From an uncultured Eggerthellaceae bacterium (GTDB lineage: Bacteria > Actinomycetota > Coriobacteriia > Coriobacteriales > Eggerthellaceae): a DNA stretch of 6,454 nucleotides. Of this stretch, positions 1 to 4,806 are shown piece by piece. The first letter of the stretch is position 1; the number at the start of each line of letters is the position of its first letter. A program made the position numbers and the translations under genes. Below the pieces are notes generated by a model. It saw nothing but the letters and a program-made list of their open reading frames with translations. It was not told the DNA's origin and ran no database searches. The stretch spans positions 1 through 6,454 of the forward strand of contig CAMOUE010000130.1 in NCBI GenBank assembly GCA_946626265.1, read 5' to 3'.

Positions 1-101
1 GTCCCGGGGACACCCCAACCGGCGCCCCTGGCAGGATACCGGGGAAGTGCGCCGACCCGGGGGGCGCCACGCCCGGCGAACGCCCGACCATACGACCAAT
101 C
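1..101. other. Non-coding left edge, nothing recognised
   Basis: This very GC-rich stretch lies downstream of the chaperone remnant. Reading frames on both strands give only Gly/Pro/Arg-rich, low-complexity translations with no recognisable family. A few short GC-rich self-complementary stretches are present, but none has a T-run that would mark an intrinsic terminator. It is probably decayed or intergenic DNA at the edge of the pseudogene cluster. Confidence 0.4.
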
Positions 102-258
102 TCAGGCGCAATCGGCACGGACGAACGCACAGAGCGCATGGGCGACGGCGCAATAGAAAGTCGAGCCATCGCGTTCGCTCAAGTCAGCGGCAAAATCCTC
201 CACCCACAGCGACAGATGCGCCTTCAGGAACGAGGACCCGGCATCAAACGCATCCATC
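102..258 (-). pseudogene. C-terminal remnant of a TorD/DmsD-family chaperone
   Basis: Read on the minus strand, about 51 codons end at a TGA (104-102). The translation has the look of a TorD-family C-terminus: an FLKAHLSLWVEDFAADL-like helix (the family's 'FLxxHLxPWxxxFxxDL') followed by a final helix with FYCAVAHALCAFV (the family's 'FYxALAxxLxAFL'). Codon use is that of a real gene. TorD/DmsD proteins are cytoplasmic chaperones that fold and cofactor-load molybdopterin oxidoreductases and guard their Tat signals. The family is usually about 180-220 residues, so three quarters of the gene is missing. Upstream the frame runs a little further (about 287) to a TAG at 293-291, but that part overlaps the plus-strand TetR fragment and looks like shadow. 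The DmsC remnant lies upstream on the same strand, as expected for a dmsABC-dmsD order. Recognition is by eye from motif shape. Confidence 0.6.
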
Positions 259-408
259 ATGGACCGAGCCGGCGTTTCGCGGAGCACGTTCTATCGTTGC
301 TTTTCGGACAATTTCGATGTCGTGAACTGGTCGTTCAAGCGCTACAAGAACATCCGCCTACAGGACAAGGATCGCTATTGCAGCTTCGAGACGAGCCTGC
401 GCGCGTGA
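256..408 (+). pseudogene. TetR/AcrR-type regulator fragment (HTH part only)
   Basis: Plus-strand frame 1 reads IMDRAGVSRSTFYRCFSD followed by an FDVVNWSFKRY stretch and stops at TGA 406-408. The AGVSRSTFYRxF segment is the recognition-helix signature of TetR-family DNA-binding domains, and the '(K/N)xDxxNW' continuation is typical of DhaS-like members. Only about 50 residues remain, against roughly 180-210 in an intact regulator. Helix 1 and the first part of helix 2 are missing on the left, and the whole ligand-binding domain is missing on the right. The same frame stays open back to a TAG at 154-156, but those residues do not look like a TetR N-terminus. The fragment is wedged between two minus-strand remnants of a CISM locus, so it may be the broken regulator of that locus or a bystander caught in the rearrangement. 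Confidence 0.65.
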
Positions 409-628
409 TACCCGCAGACGGGTTCGTGAACGCATAGAACATGCGCTCGGGGTGTCCCAGATGAAGCAGCAATGCGACACCGCCGATGGCGAGCAATACG
501 AGCGAAACCAGGGGAAGCAGCTAACGCTTCTTGCCCTTACCCGCCGGGAATGCCCACGAGAACACATACGCTCCGGCAGCCGTACCGCCGAGCAAGGTAA
601 ACAGGAATAACGAGAACTCGGAAATCAT
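401..628 (-). pseudogene. DmsC-type membrane-anchor remnant with in-frame TAG
   Basis: The minus-strand ATG at 628-626 is preceded by an AAAGGGG ribosome site. It opens a reading frame for MISEFSLFLFTLLGGTAAGAY, then KGKKR, then a TAG (523-521, codon 36), then LLPLVSLVLLAIGGVALLLHLGHPERMFYAFTNP up to about GIT. This is the DmsC/NrfD-like pattern: a first transmembrane helix 'LFTLLGGxAAGAY', a basic loop, a second helix, then 'LHLGxPERMFxAFxNxxAGI'. Such anchors transfer quinol electrons to a DMSO-reductase-type molybdoenzyme. The family is usually about 280-300 residues; here only about 75 codons remain before similarity is lost near 400, where the TetR fragment begins. The TAG stands where a tryptophan would fit (one-base TGG to TAG change). 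Both truncation and nonsense mutation argue for a dead gene. Confidence 0.75.
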
Positions 629-696
629 GTGGCGCCCCTTTCAGCCAAATCAGGCACAGCCACCGTTTTGTCGGTCCTGTGCGTCCTGCCGTCAAA
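625..696 (-). pseudogene. Possible 3' tail of a DmsB-like ferredoxin subunit
   Basis: Immediately upstream of the DmsC remnant, the minus strand is open for 23 codons from 696 after a TAG at 699-697. It ends at a TGA (627-625) that overlaps the dmsC ATG as ATGA. Four-base stop/start overlaps are usual between subunit genes of such operons, so this could be the last codons of the iron-sulfur subunit. No cysteine motif survives, the stretch is short, and it is occupied by the left half of the inverted repeat, so this is a weak call. Confidence 0.2.
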
Positions 697-734
697 CTAT
701 CAGGGCAAGTGCGCGCAAGAAAGCGACAAAACGG
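663..734. repeat. Long imperfect inverted repeat / stem-loop
   Basis: The arms CCGTTTTGTCG (663-673) and CGACAAAACGG (724-734) are a perfect 11-bp inverted repeat. Inside them, TGCC (687-690) pairs with GGCA (704-707) around a 13-nt loop, and the bases between partly pair (GTGCG with CGCGC plus G-U pairs), giving a nearly continuous imperfect hairpin of about 72 nt. It lies downstream of the stress-protein gene and upstream of the DmsC remnant. It could be a transcription barrier for the stress-protein transcript, a small non-autonomous element, or an old operator. No T-run follows and no target-site duplication is evident. Confidence 0.5.
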
Positions 735-786
735 CCTACCTGTTCCACTGTGGGACGGGCGCGAGGAAATGCAACGCTTCCGGCAG

Positions 787-1278
787 CTAGTCGGCGGCGT
801 TCTCGGCTTGCGCGTATTCGTCTTCGTCGAGCTCGTCGATGGACTCGGGGCGCACGACGAGCACGTCGCAGTCCATATGGCGAACGAGGTACGTCGACAC
901 GCTGCCGACGAAGGCGTACTTCACGTTCGACAATCCACGGACGCCGCAGATCACGAGGTCTGGCTTGAACTCCTCGGCCAATTCGCCGAGCACGTCCTCG
1001 GTGCGGCCCGCCTCGACCCGCACCTCGACCGAAGGAATGCATTCGTCGTGCATCGCGCGCGTGAGCTGGCGTTCGAGCGATTCCTCGAGGGCTTGCCCGC
1101 TCTTCAGCGCCATCTCGTCGCTGCTCACTCCCGCTTGCTCGAGCAACGACGCGTCGATTGCATGGGCGAACAGAACCTGCGCGTTGTTGTCGTGCGCAAT
1201 CGAGAGCGTGCGACGGGCCACCGCAAGGCGCGAACCGCCATCGTCGAGCGCTGCGAAAATCTTCTTGTACTTTGCCAT
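787..1278 (-). CDS. Universal stress protein (UspA family), 163 residues
   Basis: This is a single-domain Usp protein. The start chosen is the ATG at 1278-1276 (MAKYKKIFAALDDGG), 13 nt after an AAAGGAA ribosome site; the frame is open further upstream, but that part reads as non-family sequence. The N-terminal beta strand 'KIFAALDDG' with its acidic residues matches the family's 'ILVAxDGS' nucleotide site. Near the C-terminus GVRG, nine residues, then GSVS is the ATP-binding G-x2-G-x9-G-S motif in full, followed by the 'CDVLVVRP' strand. It is therefore probably an ATP-binding Usp. These are cytoplasmic dimers linked to stress or starvation survival; the client is unknown. A short acidic tail (DELDEDEYAQAENAAD) follows the domain. 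It is transcribed alone, divergently from the zinc-ribbon operon. Confidence 0.93.
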   Translation of the reverse strand: MAKYKKIFAALDDGGSRLAVARRTLSIAHDNNAQVLFAHAIDASLLEQAGVSSDEMALKSGQALEESLERQLTRAMHDECIPSVEVRVEAGRTEDVLGELAEEFKPDLVICGVRGLSNVKYAFVGSVSTYLVRHMDCDVLVVRPESIDELDEDEYAQAENAAD

Positions 1279-1332
1279 ATTCGTTTCCTTTCGAAATGAC
1301 TGCGTCCAGAACGGCTTCGTATATTTCGTTAC

Positions 1333-1364
1333 ATCATAGCCCATGCCGAACTCATCCTCGGCAA
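1333..1364 (-). promoter_or_regulatory. Weak candidate promoter for the stress-protein gene
   Basis: On the minus strand TATGAT (1338-1333) would make a good -10 hexamer about 55 nt before the ATG. The best -35-like match, TTGCCG (1364-1359), is 20 bp away, longer than the ideal 17. The assignment rests on hexamer likeness only. Confidence 0.25.
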
Positions 1365-1385
1365 GTTCCTCGCCACGGCGGCATC

Positions 1386-1421
1386 GCAACCCGCCTCGCA
1401 ACCGCCCCTGCAACCGCACCG
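1386..1421. repeat. Three tandem 12-bp repeats in the divergent intergenic region
   Basis: Three adjoining 12-bp units all begin with GCAACC: GCAACCCGCCTC (1386-1397), GCAACCGCCCCT (1398-1409) and GCAACCGCACCG (1410-1421). They sit between the divergent stress-protein gene and the zinc-ribbon operon, 67 bp before the operon's proposed start. A period of 12 bp is not an exact helical turn (10.5). They could bind a regulator of either gene or be a chance slippage product; no binding protein can be named. Confidence 0.45.
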
Positions 1422-1474
1422 TCCCACGCGAGGCGATTATGGCGTATTCTATTCACGTCTCCGCCGAATGAGCG

Positions 1475-1490
1475 AAAGGATGCGGCGTTG
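1475..1490 (+). promoter_or_regulatory. Ribosome site that fixes a TTG start
   Basis: AAAGGA (1475-1480) lies 7 nt before TTG (1488-1490), the only start-like codon near the zinc ribbon in the right frame. The ATGs at 1468 and 1480 are in other frames; the one at 1480 reaches a TGA within four codons. This spacing decides the start of the first operon gene. Confidence 0.6.
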
Positions 1491-2306
1491 AGAGCCAGCG
1501 AGGAAAGCCAACAGACGACCTGCCCCAACTGCGGAGCCGGCTTCGCAATCGACGAGGCCCGCTGTCCCTATTGCGGCCAGCTCAACCCGTCCGGCGCGGA
1601 AAAGGCGTACATGGACGCGCTCGACGACATCAACGACGAGACCGGCGACCTTGCAGAAGACGCGCGGGAAAGCATCGACACCAGCATCCGTCGCAACGCG
1701 AAGAGGACCATCGTCGTCATCGTCATCGTCGCCATGGCGCTTGCATCGCTGTTCGCGATCGCGACGTGCATGGATCGGGGCCAGGAACGACGAGAGCTAA
1801 GGGACTACCAGGCGCGCGAGGCTTTCAGGACGCAGTACTTCGAGGAGTTCGACCGCCTCTACGAAGCAGGCGACGACGACGCGCTGAGCGCATATGTCTG
1901 GAACCTTTCGGACGACCCCGGCTTCGAGGCGCTGTTCACCTGGGAGCACGTCGGGCTTCTTCAAGCCCATGACGACTGGGAGGCCCTACGCTCGGTCGCC
2001 GACCACGTCGAGGGGGGCACGTGCACCATCGACGATTACACCTGGTCCGTCTCGACCGCCTTGCGCCTCGCCCGGCTCGACGGGAACGACACGTCCCCCT
2101 CCGCGATGCTTACGCCGGAAGAGGAGAAGCGGGCCGCCGGCTACCGGGAATACGCACGGCAGTTTCTCCGCGAGACGCTCCAGATGAACGATGGCGAAAT
2201 CGCCGCCTTCGCAGACGAGGCGAAGGACGAATACGGCTATATTCAAAGGGATATGTTGAAGAAGAACCTCGAGACGCGCCTGACGCAGCTCGGGACCCCG
2301 CATTAA
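1488..2306 (+). CDS. Zinc-ribbon single-pass membrane protein, first gene of operon (272 residues)
   Basis: I do not recognise a named family. The layout is clear. Residues 12-29 form a zinc ribbon with C12-P-N-C15 and C26-P-Y-C29. An acidic linker (about 38-67) follows, then a basic RRNAKR stop signal, one hydrophobic helix (about 74-94, rich in I/V/A and ending in C94), and a charged, mostly helical C-terminal region of about 178 residues. By the positive-inside rule the ribbon is cytoplasmic and the C-terminal domain extracytoplasmic. That domain carries a 'LYEAGDDDALSAY' element (124-136) that recurs in the second protein, and a C-terminal 'LQMNDGEIAAF' helix pair. It could be a helical-repeat (TPR-like) sensor or scaffold, but this is inference. 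The start is TTG at 1488, chosen for its AAAGGA ribosome site. The next gene starts 11 nt after the stop. Confidence 0.8.
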   Translation: MRASEESQQTTCPNCGAGFAIDEARCPYCGQLNPSGAEKAYMDALDDINDETGDLAEDARESIDTSIRRNAKRTIVVIVIVAMALASLFAIATCMDRGQERRELRDYQAREAFRTQYFEEFDRLYEAGDDDALSAYVWNLSDDPGFEALFTWEHVGLLQAHDDWEALRSVADHVEGGTCTIDDYTWSVSTALRLARLDGNDTSPSAMLTPEEEKRAAGYREYARQFLRETLQMNDGEIAAFADEAKDEYGYIQRDMLKKNLETRLTQLGTPH

Positions 2307-2317
2307 GGAGGCACGCC

Positions 2318-3058
2318 ATGAAATGCCCGAACTGCGGCGGGCAAATGGGGCTCGAAGACGCAGTTTGCCCCTATTGCAACACGCCCAACGCCATGGCGGC
2401 AAAACACCAGTCCGACATGGCGCATTTCCGCCAGGAGTACCAGCGGACGCAAGCCGACGTCATGCAGAAGACGTCGTTCATGCAGCGGCACGGCAGCTGG
2501 CTCATCGTCCTGTCGGTGCTGCTCGTCGCCCTGATCGGCGGAATCGTCCTGCAGGCGTGCGCTTGGGACATCGGCCACTCGATCCGCACGAGGAACGTGG
2601 AGCGCGGCATGGTCGAGGCCAGCCAGGTGATGGACTCGTACCTCGAGGCGGGCGACTACGGGAAGTTCCTCGGCTACTACGACGCGAACAACATCTCCCT
2701 CGACTACGAGAACCCGTACCAGGGACTGCGCTCGGCCGCAAACGCGTACGTCAACCTGATACGGGACATCTCGACGCTGAACGACCCGAACCGCACGTAC
2801 AGCCCCGAGCACCTAGCCAGCGTCTACGGGTACTTGGCCGAAGACCTCAACAGGATATTCACGCTCGAAGAGCAATTCACGTACAACACGGACAAGTACC
2901 TCCCCGCCGACAAGCGCGTCTACATCGAGGACATCCGCGATCGGTCCACCGCCATCGCGAAGGCGTACTTCGGGCTCACCGACGAGCAGATACGGGACAT
3001 TCCGAACATGTCCACGAAGAGGCTGGCGAAACTGATCGAGGAGGGCATCGCATCATGA
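2318..3058 (+). CDS. Zinc-ribbon single-pass membrane protein, second gene of operon (246 residues)
   Basis: It has the same architecture as the preceding gene. MKC3PNC6 and C17PYC20 form an N-terminal zinc ribbon, a polar, Gln-rich linker (about 28-58) follows, then one transmembrane helix at about 61-83 (ending near C81), and an extracytoplasmic helical region of about 160 residues. The element 'YLEAGDYGKFLGYY' (108-121) lies about 25 residues after the membrane helix, matching the position of the EAGD element in the first protein. The C-terminus 'AKAYFGLTDEQIRDI' resembles the neighbour's 'LRETLQMNDGEIAAF'. The two are therefore likely diverged paralogues. A strong AGGAGG ribosome site (2306-2311) begins on the last base of the upstream stop, and the TGA overlaps the next ATG as ATGA, so the three genes are probably co-translated. 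Function is unknown. Confidence 0.85.
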   Translation: MKCPNCGGQMGLEDAVCPYCNTPNAMAAKHQSDMAHFRQEYQRTQADVMQKTSFMQRHGSWLIVLSVLLVALIGGIVLQACAWDIGHSIRTRNVERGMVEASQVMDSYLEAGDYGKFLGYYDANNISLDYENPYQGLRSAANAYVNLIRDISTLNDPNRTYSPEHLASVYGYLAEDLNRIFTLEEQFTYNTDKYLPADKRVYIEDIRDRSTAIAKAYFGLTDEQIRDIPNMSTKRLAKLIEEGIAS

Positions 3059-3471
3059 CGAAAGCGAACAACACCACCCGCTCCCCCTTGAAAATCGTCG
3101 TGACCGTCATCGCCGTCGTCGTGGTCATCCTGTTCGTTTCGGCAGGATTCCGGATCAGCGAGTCGTCGAAGGGCTATTCGTACGAGCACAGCGTCCGCGA
3201 GTACGTCTACCCCGCAGAGAGCGGGCGGTTCGGAAACTTGTACGAGATCGCGGTGCGGGACATGGACAAGAACACCAAATACGCACCCGAAGTGGAGGAA
3301 TGCCGGGCGCTCGCGTTCTACTACGAGCAAGCCGTACTCGAACACGCGTACCGGACGACCGGCAACGACGGGAAGGCGGACCAGTTCGCCGAGCGCATGG
3401 AGGAATACGAAGGACAGCTCGGCTCCATGTCCTCGAGAGCCGAGGCCGCGCGTAAGGCGGCCTCGGACTAA
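3055..3471 (+). CDS. Small membrane-anchored protein, third gene of operon (138 residues)
   Basis: The start ATG (3055-3057) overlaps the preceding stop as ATGA, and GAGGAGG (3038-3044) provides the ribosome site inside the upstream gene. A short basic N-terminus precedes one very hydrophobic helix (about 12-31, valine/isoleucine rich). Roughly 105 residues of charged helical sequence follow, presumed to be outside the membrane. Unlike its two neighbours it has no zinc ribbon. It keeps a related element, 'PAESGRFGNLYE' (53-64), at the place where the others have EAGD, and then long amphipathic helices (EVEECRALAFYYEQAVLEHAY). It reads as the same extracytoplasmic fold reduced to a minimum and lacking the cytoplasmic module. 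A signal-anchor is more likely than a cleaved signal peptide because no AxA site follows the helix. The gene closes the operon; function unknown. Confidence 0.82.
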   Translation: MTKANNTTRSPLKIVVTVIAVVVVILFVSAGFRISESSKGYSYEHSVREYVYPAESGRFGNLYEIAVRDMDKNTKYAPEVEECRALAFYYEQAVLEHAYRTTGNDGKADQFAERMEEYEGQLGSMSSRAEAARKAASD

Positions 3472-3513
3472 TAACCGCTAAAGCACGGCCTCGCTACAGG
3501 ACGACCTCCCGGG

Positions 3514-3530
3514 CGCCCTCTTCGAGGGCG
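3514..3530. terminator. Candidate hairpin after the zinc-ribbon operon
   Basis: CGCCCTC (3514-3520), loop TTC, GAGGGCG (3524-3530) form a perfect 7-bp stem 43 nt after the last stop codon of the operon. No T-run follows, so it is not a canonical intrinsic terminator; it may act as a 3' end stabiliser. The remaining intergenic DNA up to 3757 shows no gene or RNA that I recognise. Confidence 0.3.
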
Positions 3531-3757
3531 ACGAGCGTCCGCACATGCAGCACATGGTATCAGAACGACGAGACGTGCCGAGCGCGGCGGTCTGACGGCG
3601 ATGCCTTTCGGTCAAATCCGCGACGGGCGCTCGTTTCCCTCTTACCTTTTTGTGCAAATTCAACAGCACGGGAAAGCGGCGCGGGAGGCAGCCCTACACT
3701 GAGCCATGCAGTCAATTTGTCGAAGCGCGAAGCGAAAACCCAGGGGGCGCGACTGGC

Positions 3758-4405
3758 ATGTCATATTACTTTTTCCCAAGCTGCAAGGTCACGGCACAGT
3801 TCAAGGATGCGAGCAAGCGGGCACGCGAGTACGTGGACCAGAAGCTCGGCTTGAAGCCTATCGGGTGCTGCAGGCCAAACCACGCGAAACTCACCGCGGA
3901 CGACACCGCGCTCATCGTGTGCAACAACTGCGCAGCGATCATCGAGGAGAACACCGACGCCCGAATCCAATTCCTCTGGGAGCTCATCGACCAGGATCCC
4001 GACTTCCCGTTCCCGGACTACCATGGCGAGGAAATCTCCGTGCAGGACTGCTGGATCGCCTTCGACAAGCAGCATGTCCAAGATGCCGTCAGGTCGTTGA
4101 TGCGCAAGATGAACATCCGCGTCGTGGAACTCGAGGAGAACCGCGAGAAGACGAAGTTCTGCGGCACGAACCTGCTGTCGCCGTGCACGGAAAGCAATGC
4201 GCAGCTCGCTCGCAAACGCTACGTCGAGCAGTTCCCGCACATGTTCACGCCCATGGAGCCCGAAGAGCAGGTCGCGCACTTCCGCGCGCACTGCGAGCAA
4301 ATCGAGACCGACAAGGTCGTGTGCTACTGCAAGTTCTGCACGGAGGGCATCAACATGGGCGGCAAGCAGGGGCTTCATCTCATCGAGCTGCTTTTTCCCG
4401 CGTAG
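3758..4405 (+). CDS. Cysteine-rich (CCG/HdrB-like) iron-sulfur protein, 215 residues
   Basis: The start is the ATG at 3758 (MSYYFFPSCK), about 10 nt after an AGGGGG ribosome site. The protein looks like a small relative of heterodisulfide reductase subunit B. Two cysteine-rich halves are visible: C9, C37-C38 and C55-x2-C58 in the first; C98, C135-G and C189-x-C191-x2-C194 in the second, with further cysteines at C143 and C179. In HdrB each half has a CX(31-39)CCG...CX2C pattern that holds a non-cubane [4Fe-4S] cluster. Here the first CCG is CCR and the second has a single cysteine (FCG), so cluster type and number are uncertain. There is no transmembrane segment, so it should be cytoplasmic. 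The gene stands alone, without the usual partner subunit (HdrC/GlpC-like or flavoprotein) in this window. Likely a redox or thiol-handling protein; substrate unknown. Confidence 0.75.
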   Translation: MSYYFFPSCKVTAQFKDASKRAREYVDQKLGLKPIGCCRPNHAKLTADDTALIVCNNCAAIIEENTDARIQFLWELIDQDPDFPFPDYHGEEISVQDCWIAFDKQHVQDAVRSLMRKMNIRVVELEENREKTKFCGTNLLSPCTESNAQLARKRYVEQFPHMFTPMEPEEQVAHFRAHCEQIETDKVVCYCKFCTEGINMGGKQGLHLIELLFPA

Positions 4406-4469
4406 CGCCCAGGGCCTTCCAGGCCGTCGCGCGATCACCGCACGTTATCTGCAGAGGCCGTGGAGCACG

Positions 4470-4495
4470 CACGTGGCGCGCGATATGGGCACGTG
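4470..4495. repeat. Paired CACGTG palindromes in the convergent gap
   Basis: CACGTG occurs at 4470-4475 and again at 4490-4495, 20 bp apart, in the gap between the convergent cysteine-rich-protein gene and the acyl-carrier-protein gene. The two can pair into a short stem with a 14-nt loop. It may contribute to transcription ending from either side; there is no T-run. Confidence 0.25.
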
Positions 4496-4522
4496 ATGCA
4501 ACGGCGGCGCACCGCACGCGTA

Positions 4523-4542
4523 ACGGCGAAACGATGCGCCGT
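4523..4542 (-). terminator. Weak candidate terminator for the carrier-protein operon
   Basis: ACGGCG (4523-4528) and CGCCGT (4537-4542) form a 6-bp GC-rich stem with an 8-nt loop, beginning about 15 nt after the carrier protein's stop on the minus strand. No U-tract follows, so confidence is low. Confidence 0.25.
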
Positions 4543-4557
4543 ACCCGTCCCTTCGCA

Positions 4558-4806
4558 TCATTTCGAGTTGCGGAGGATGACGTCCGCGAGGGCGTTGAGG
4601 GACGACGCGTCCCACCACTCCTCATCGGGAACGTGGGCGTTGAACTCGACTTCGAGCTTCGTGAGCACTTGGATGAAGCCGAGCGAGTCGACGCCGCCCT
4701 CCACGATGAGCGGTTCGTCGTCGGTCAGCTCGGGATTGTAGTCCTCGGGCAGGTCCTGCGCCATGATCTCGCGGGCGCGGGCCTTGATTTCCTCAGCAGT
4801 TGCCAT
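4558..4806 (-). CDS. Acyl carrier protein, 82 residues
   Basis: A phosphopantetheine carrier domain of normal ACP length. The motif 'EGGVDSLGFIQVL' contains the attachment serine S41 in D-S-L, followed by the conserved leucine-rich helix 2 and a hydrophobic C-terminal helix ('LNALADVIL'). The N-terminal helix 'MATAEEIKARAREIM' is also typical. The start is the ATG at 4806-4804; it has an excellent AGGAGGAG ribosome site (4821-4814) 7 nt upstream, inside the ligase gene, and it overlaps the end of that gene by 14 nt. Longer in-frame extensions upstream are just the ligase read in another frame. The tight coupling to an AMP-forming ligase suggests a dedicated carrier for one acyl or aryl group rather than the housekeeping fatty-acid ACP. 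Activation would need a phosphopantetheinyl transferase encoded elsewhere. Confidence 0.92.
   Translation of the reverse strand: MATAEEIKARAREIMAQDLPEDYNPELTDDEPLIVEGGVDSLGFIQVLTKLEVEFNAHVPDEEWWDASSLNALADVILRNSK

Noticed and set aside
521..523. TAG decoded as pyrrolysine or by readthrough
   Set aside because: The gene is also truncated, there is no sign of a pyrrolysine system in the window, and a Trp-to-stop mutation is simpler.
1279..1419. 47-residue N-terminal extension of the universal stress protein
   Set aside because: The Usp domain starts at MAKYKKIF with a good ribosome site; the extension is Arg/Gly-rich and runs through the intergenic repeat.
1158..1487. N-terminal extension of the first zinc-ribbon protein
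   Set aside because: It overlaps the divergent stress-protein gene and reads as low-complexity sequence; the TTG at 1488 has the ribosome site and lies just before the first zinc-ribbon cysteines.
2303..2812. Minus-strand open frame (169 codons) opposite the second zinc-ribbon gene
   Set aside because: The plus strand carries the zinc ribbon, membrane helix, ribosome site and ATGA coupling; the minus frame is a Val/Arg-rich shadow.
3647..3651. Run of five T before the cysteine-rich protein as a terminator
   Set aside because: No convincing stem precedes it; it is more than 170 nt from the end of the operon.
3672..3700. Promoter for the cysteine-rich protein using TACACT (3695-3700) as -10
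   Set aside because: The -10 is plausible, but no -35-like hexamer stands at 16-18 bp spacing, so I did not annotate it.
3761..4438. Minus-strand open frame (225 codons) opposite the cysteine-rich protein
   Set aside because: The plus-strand protein has ordered cysteine motifs; the minus frame has none and is a composition effect.
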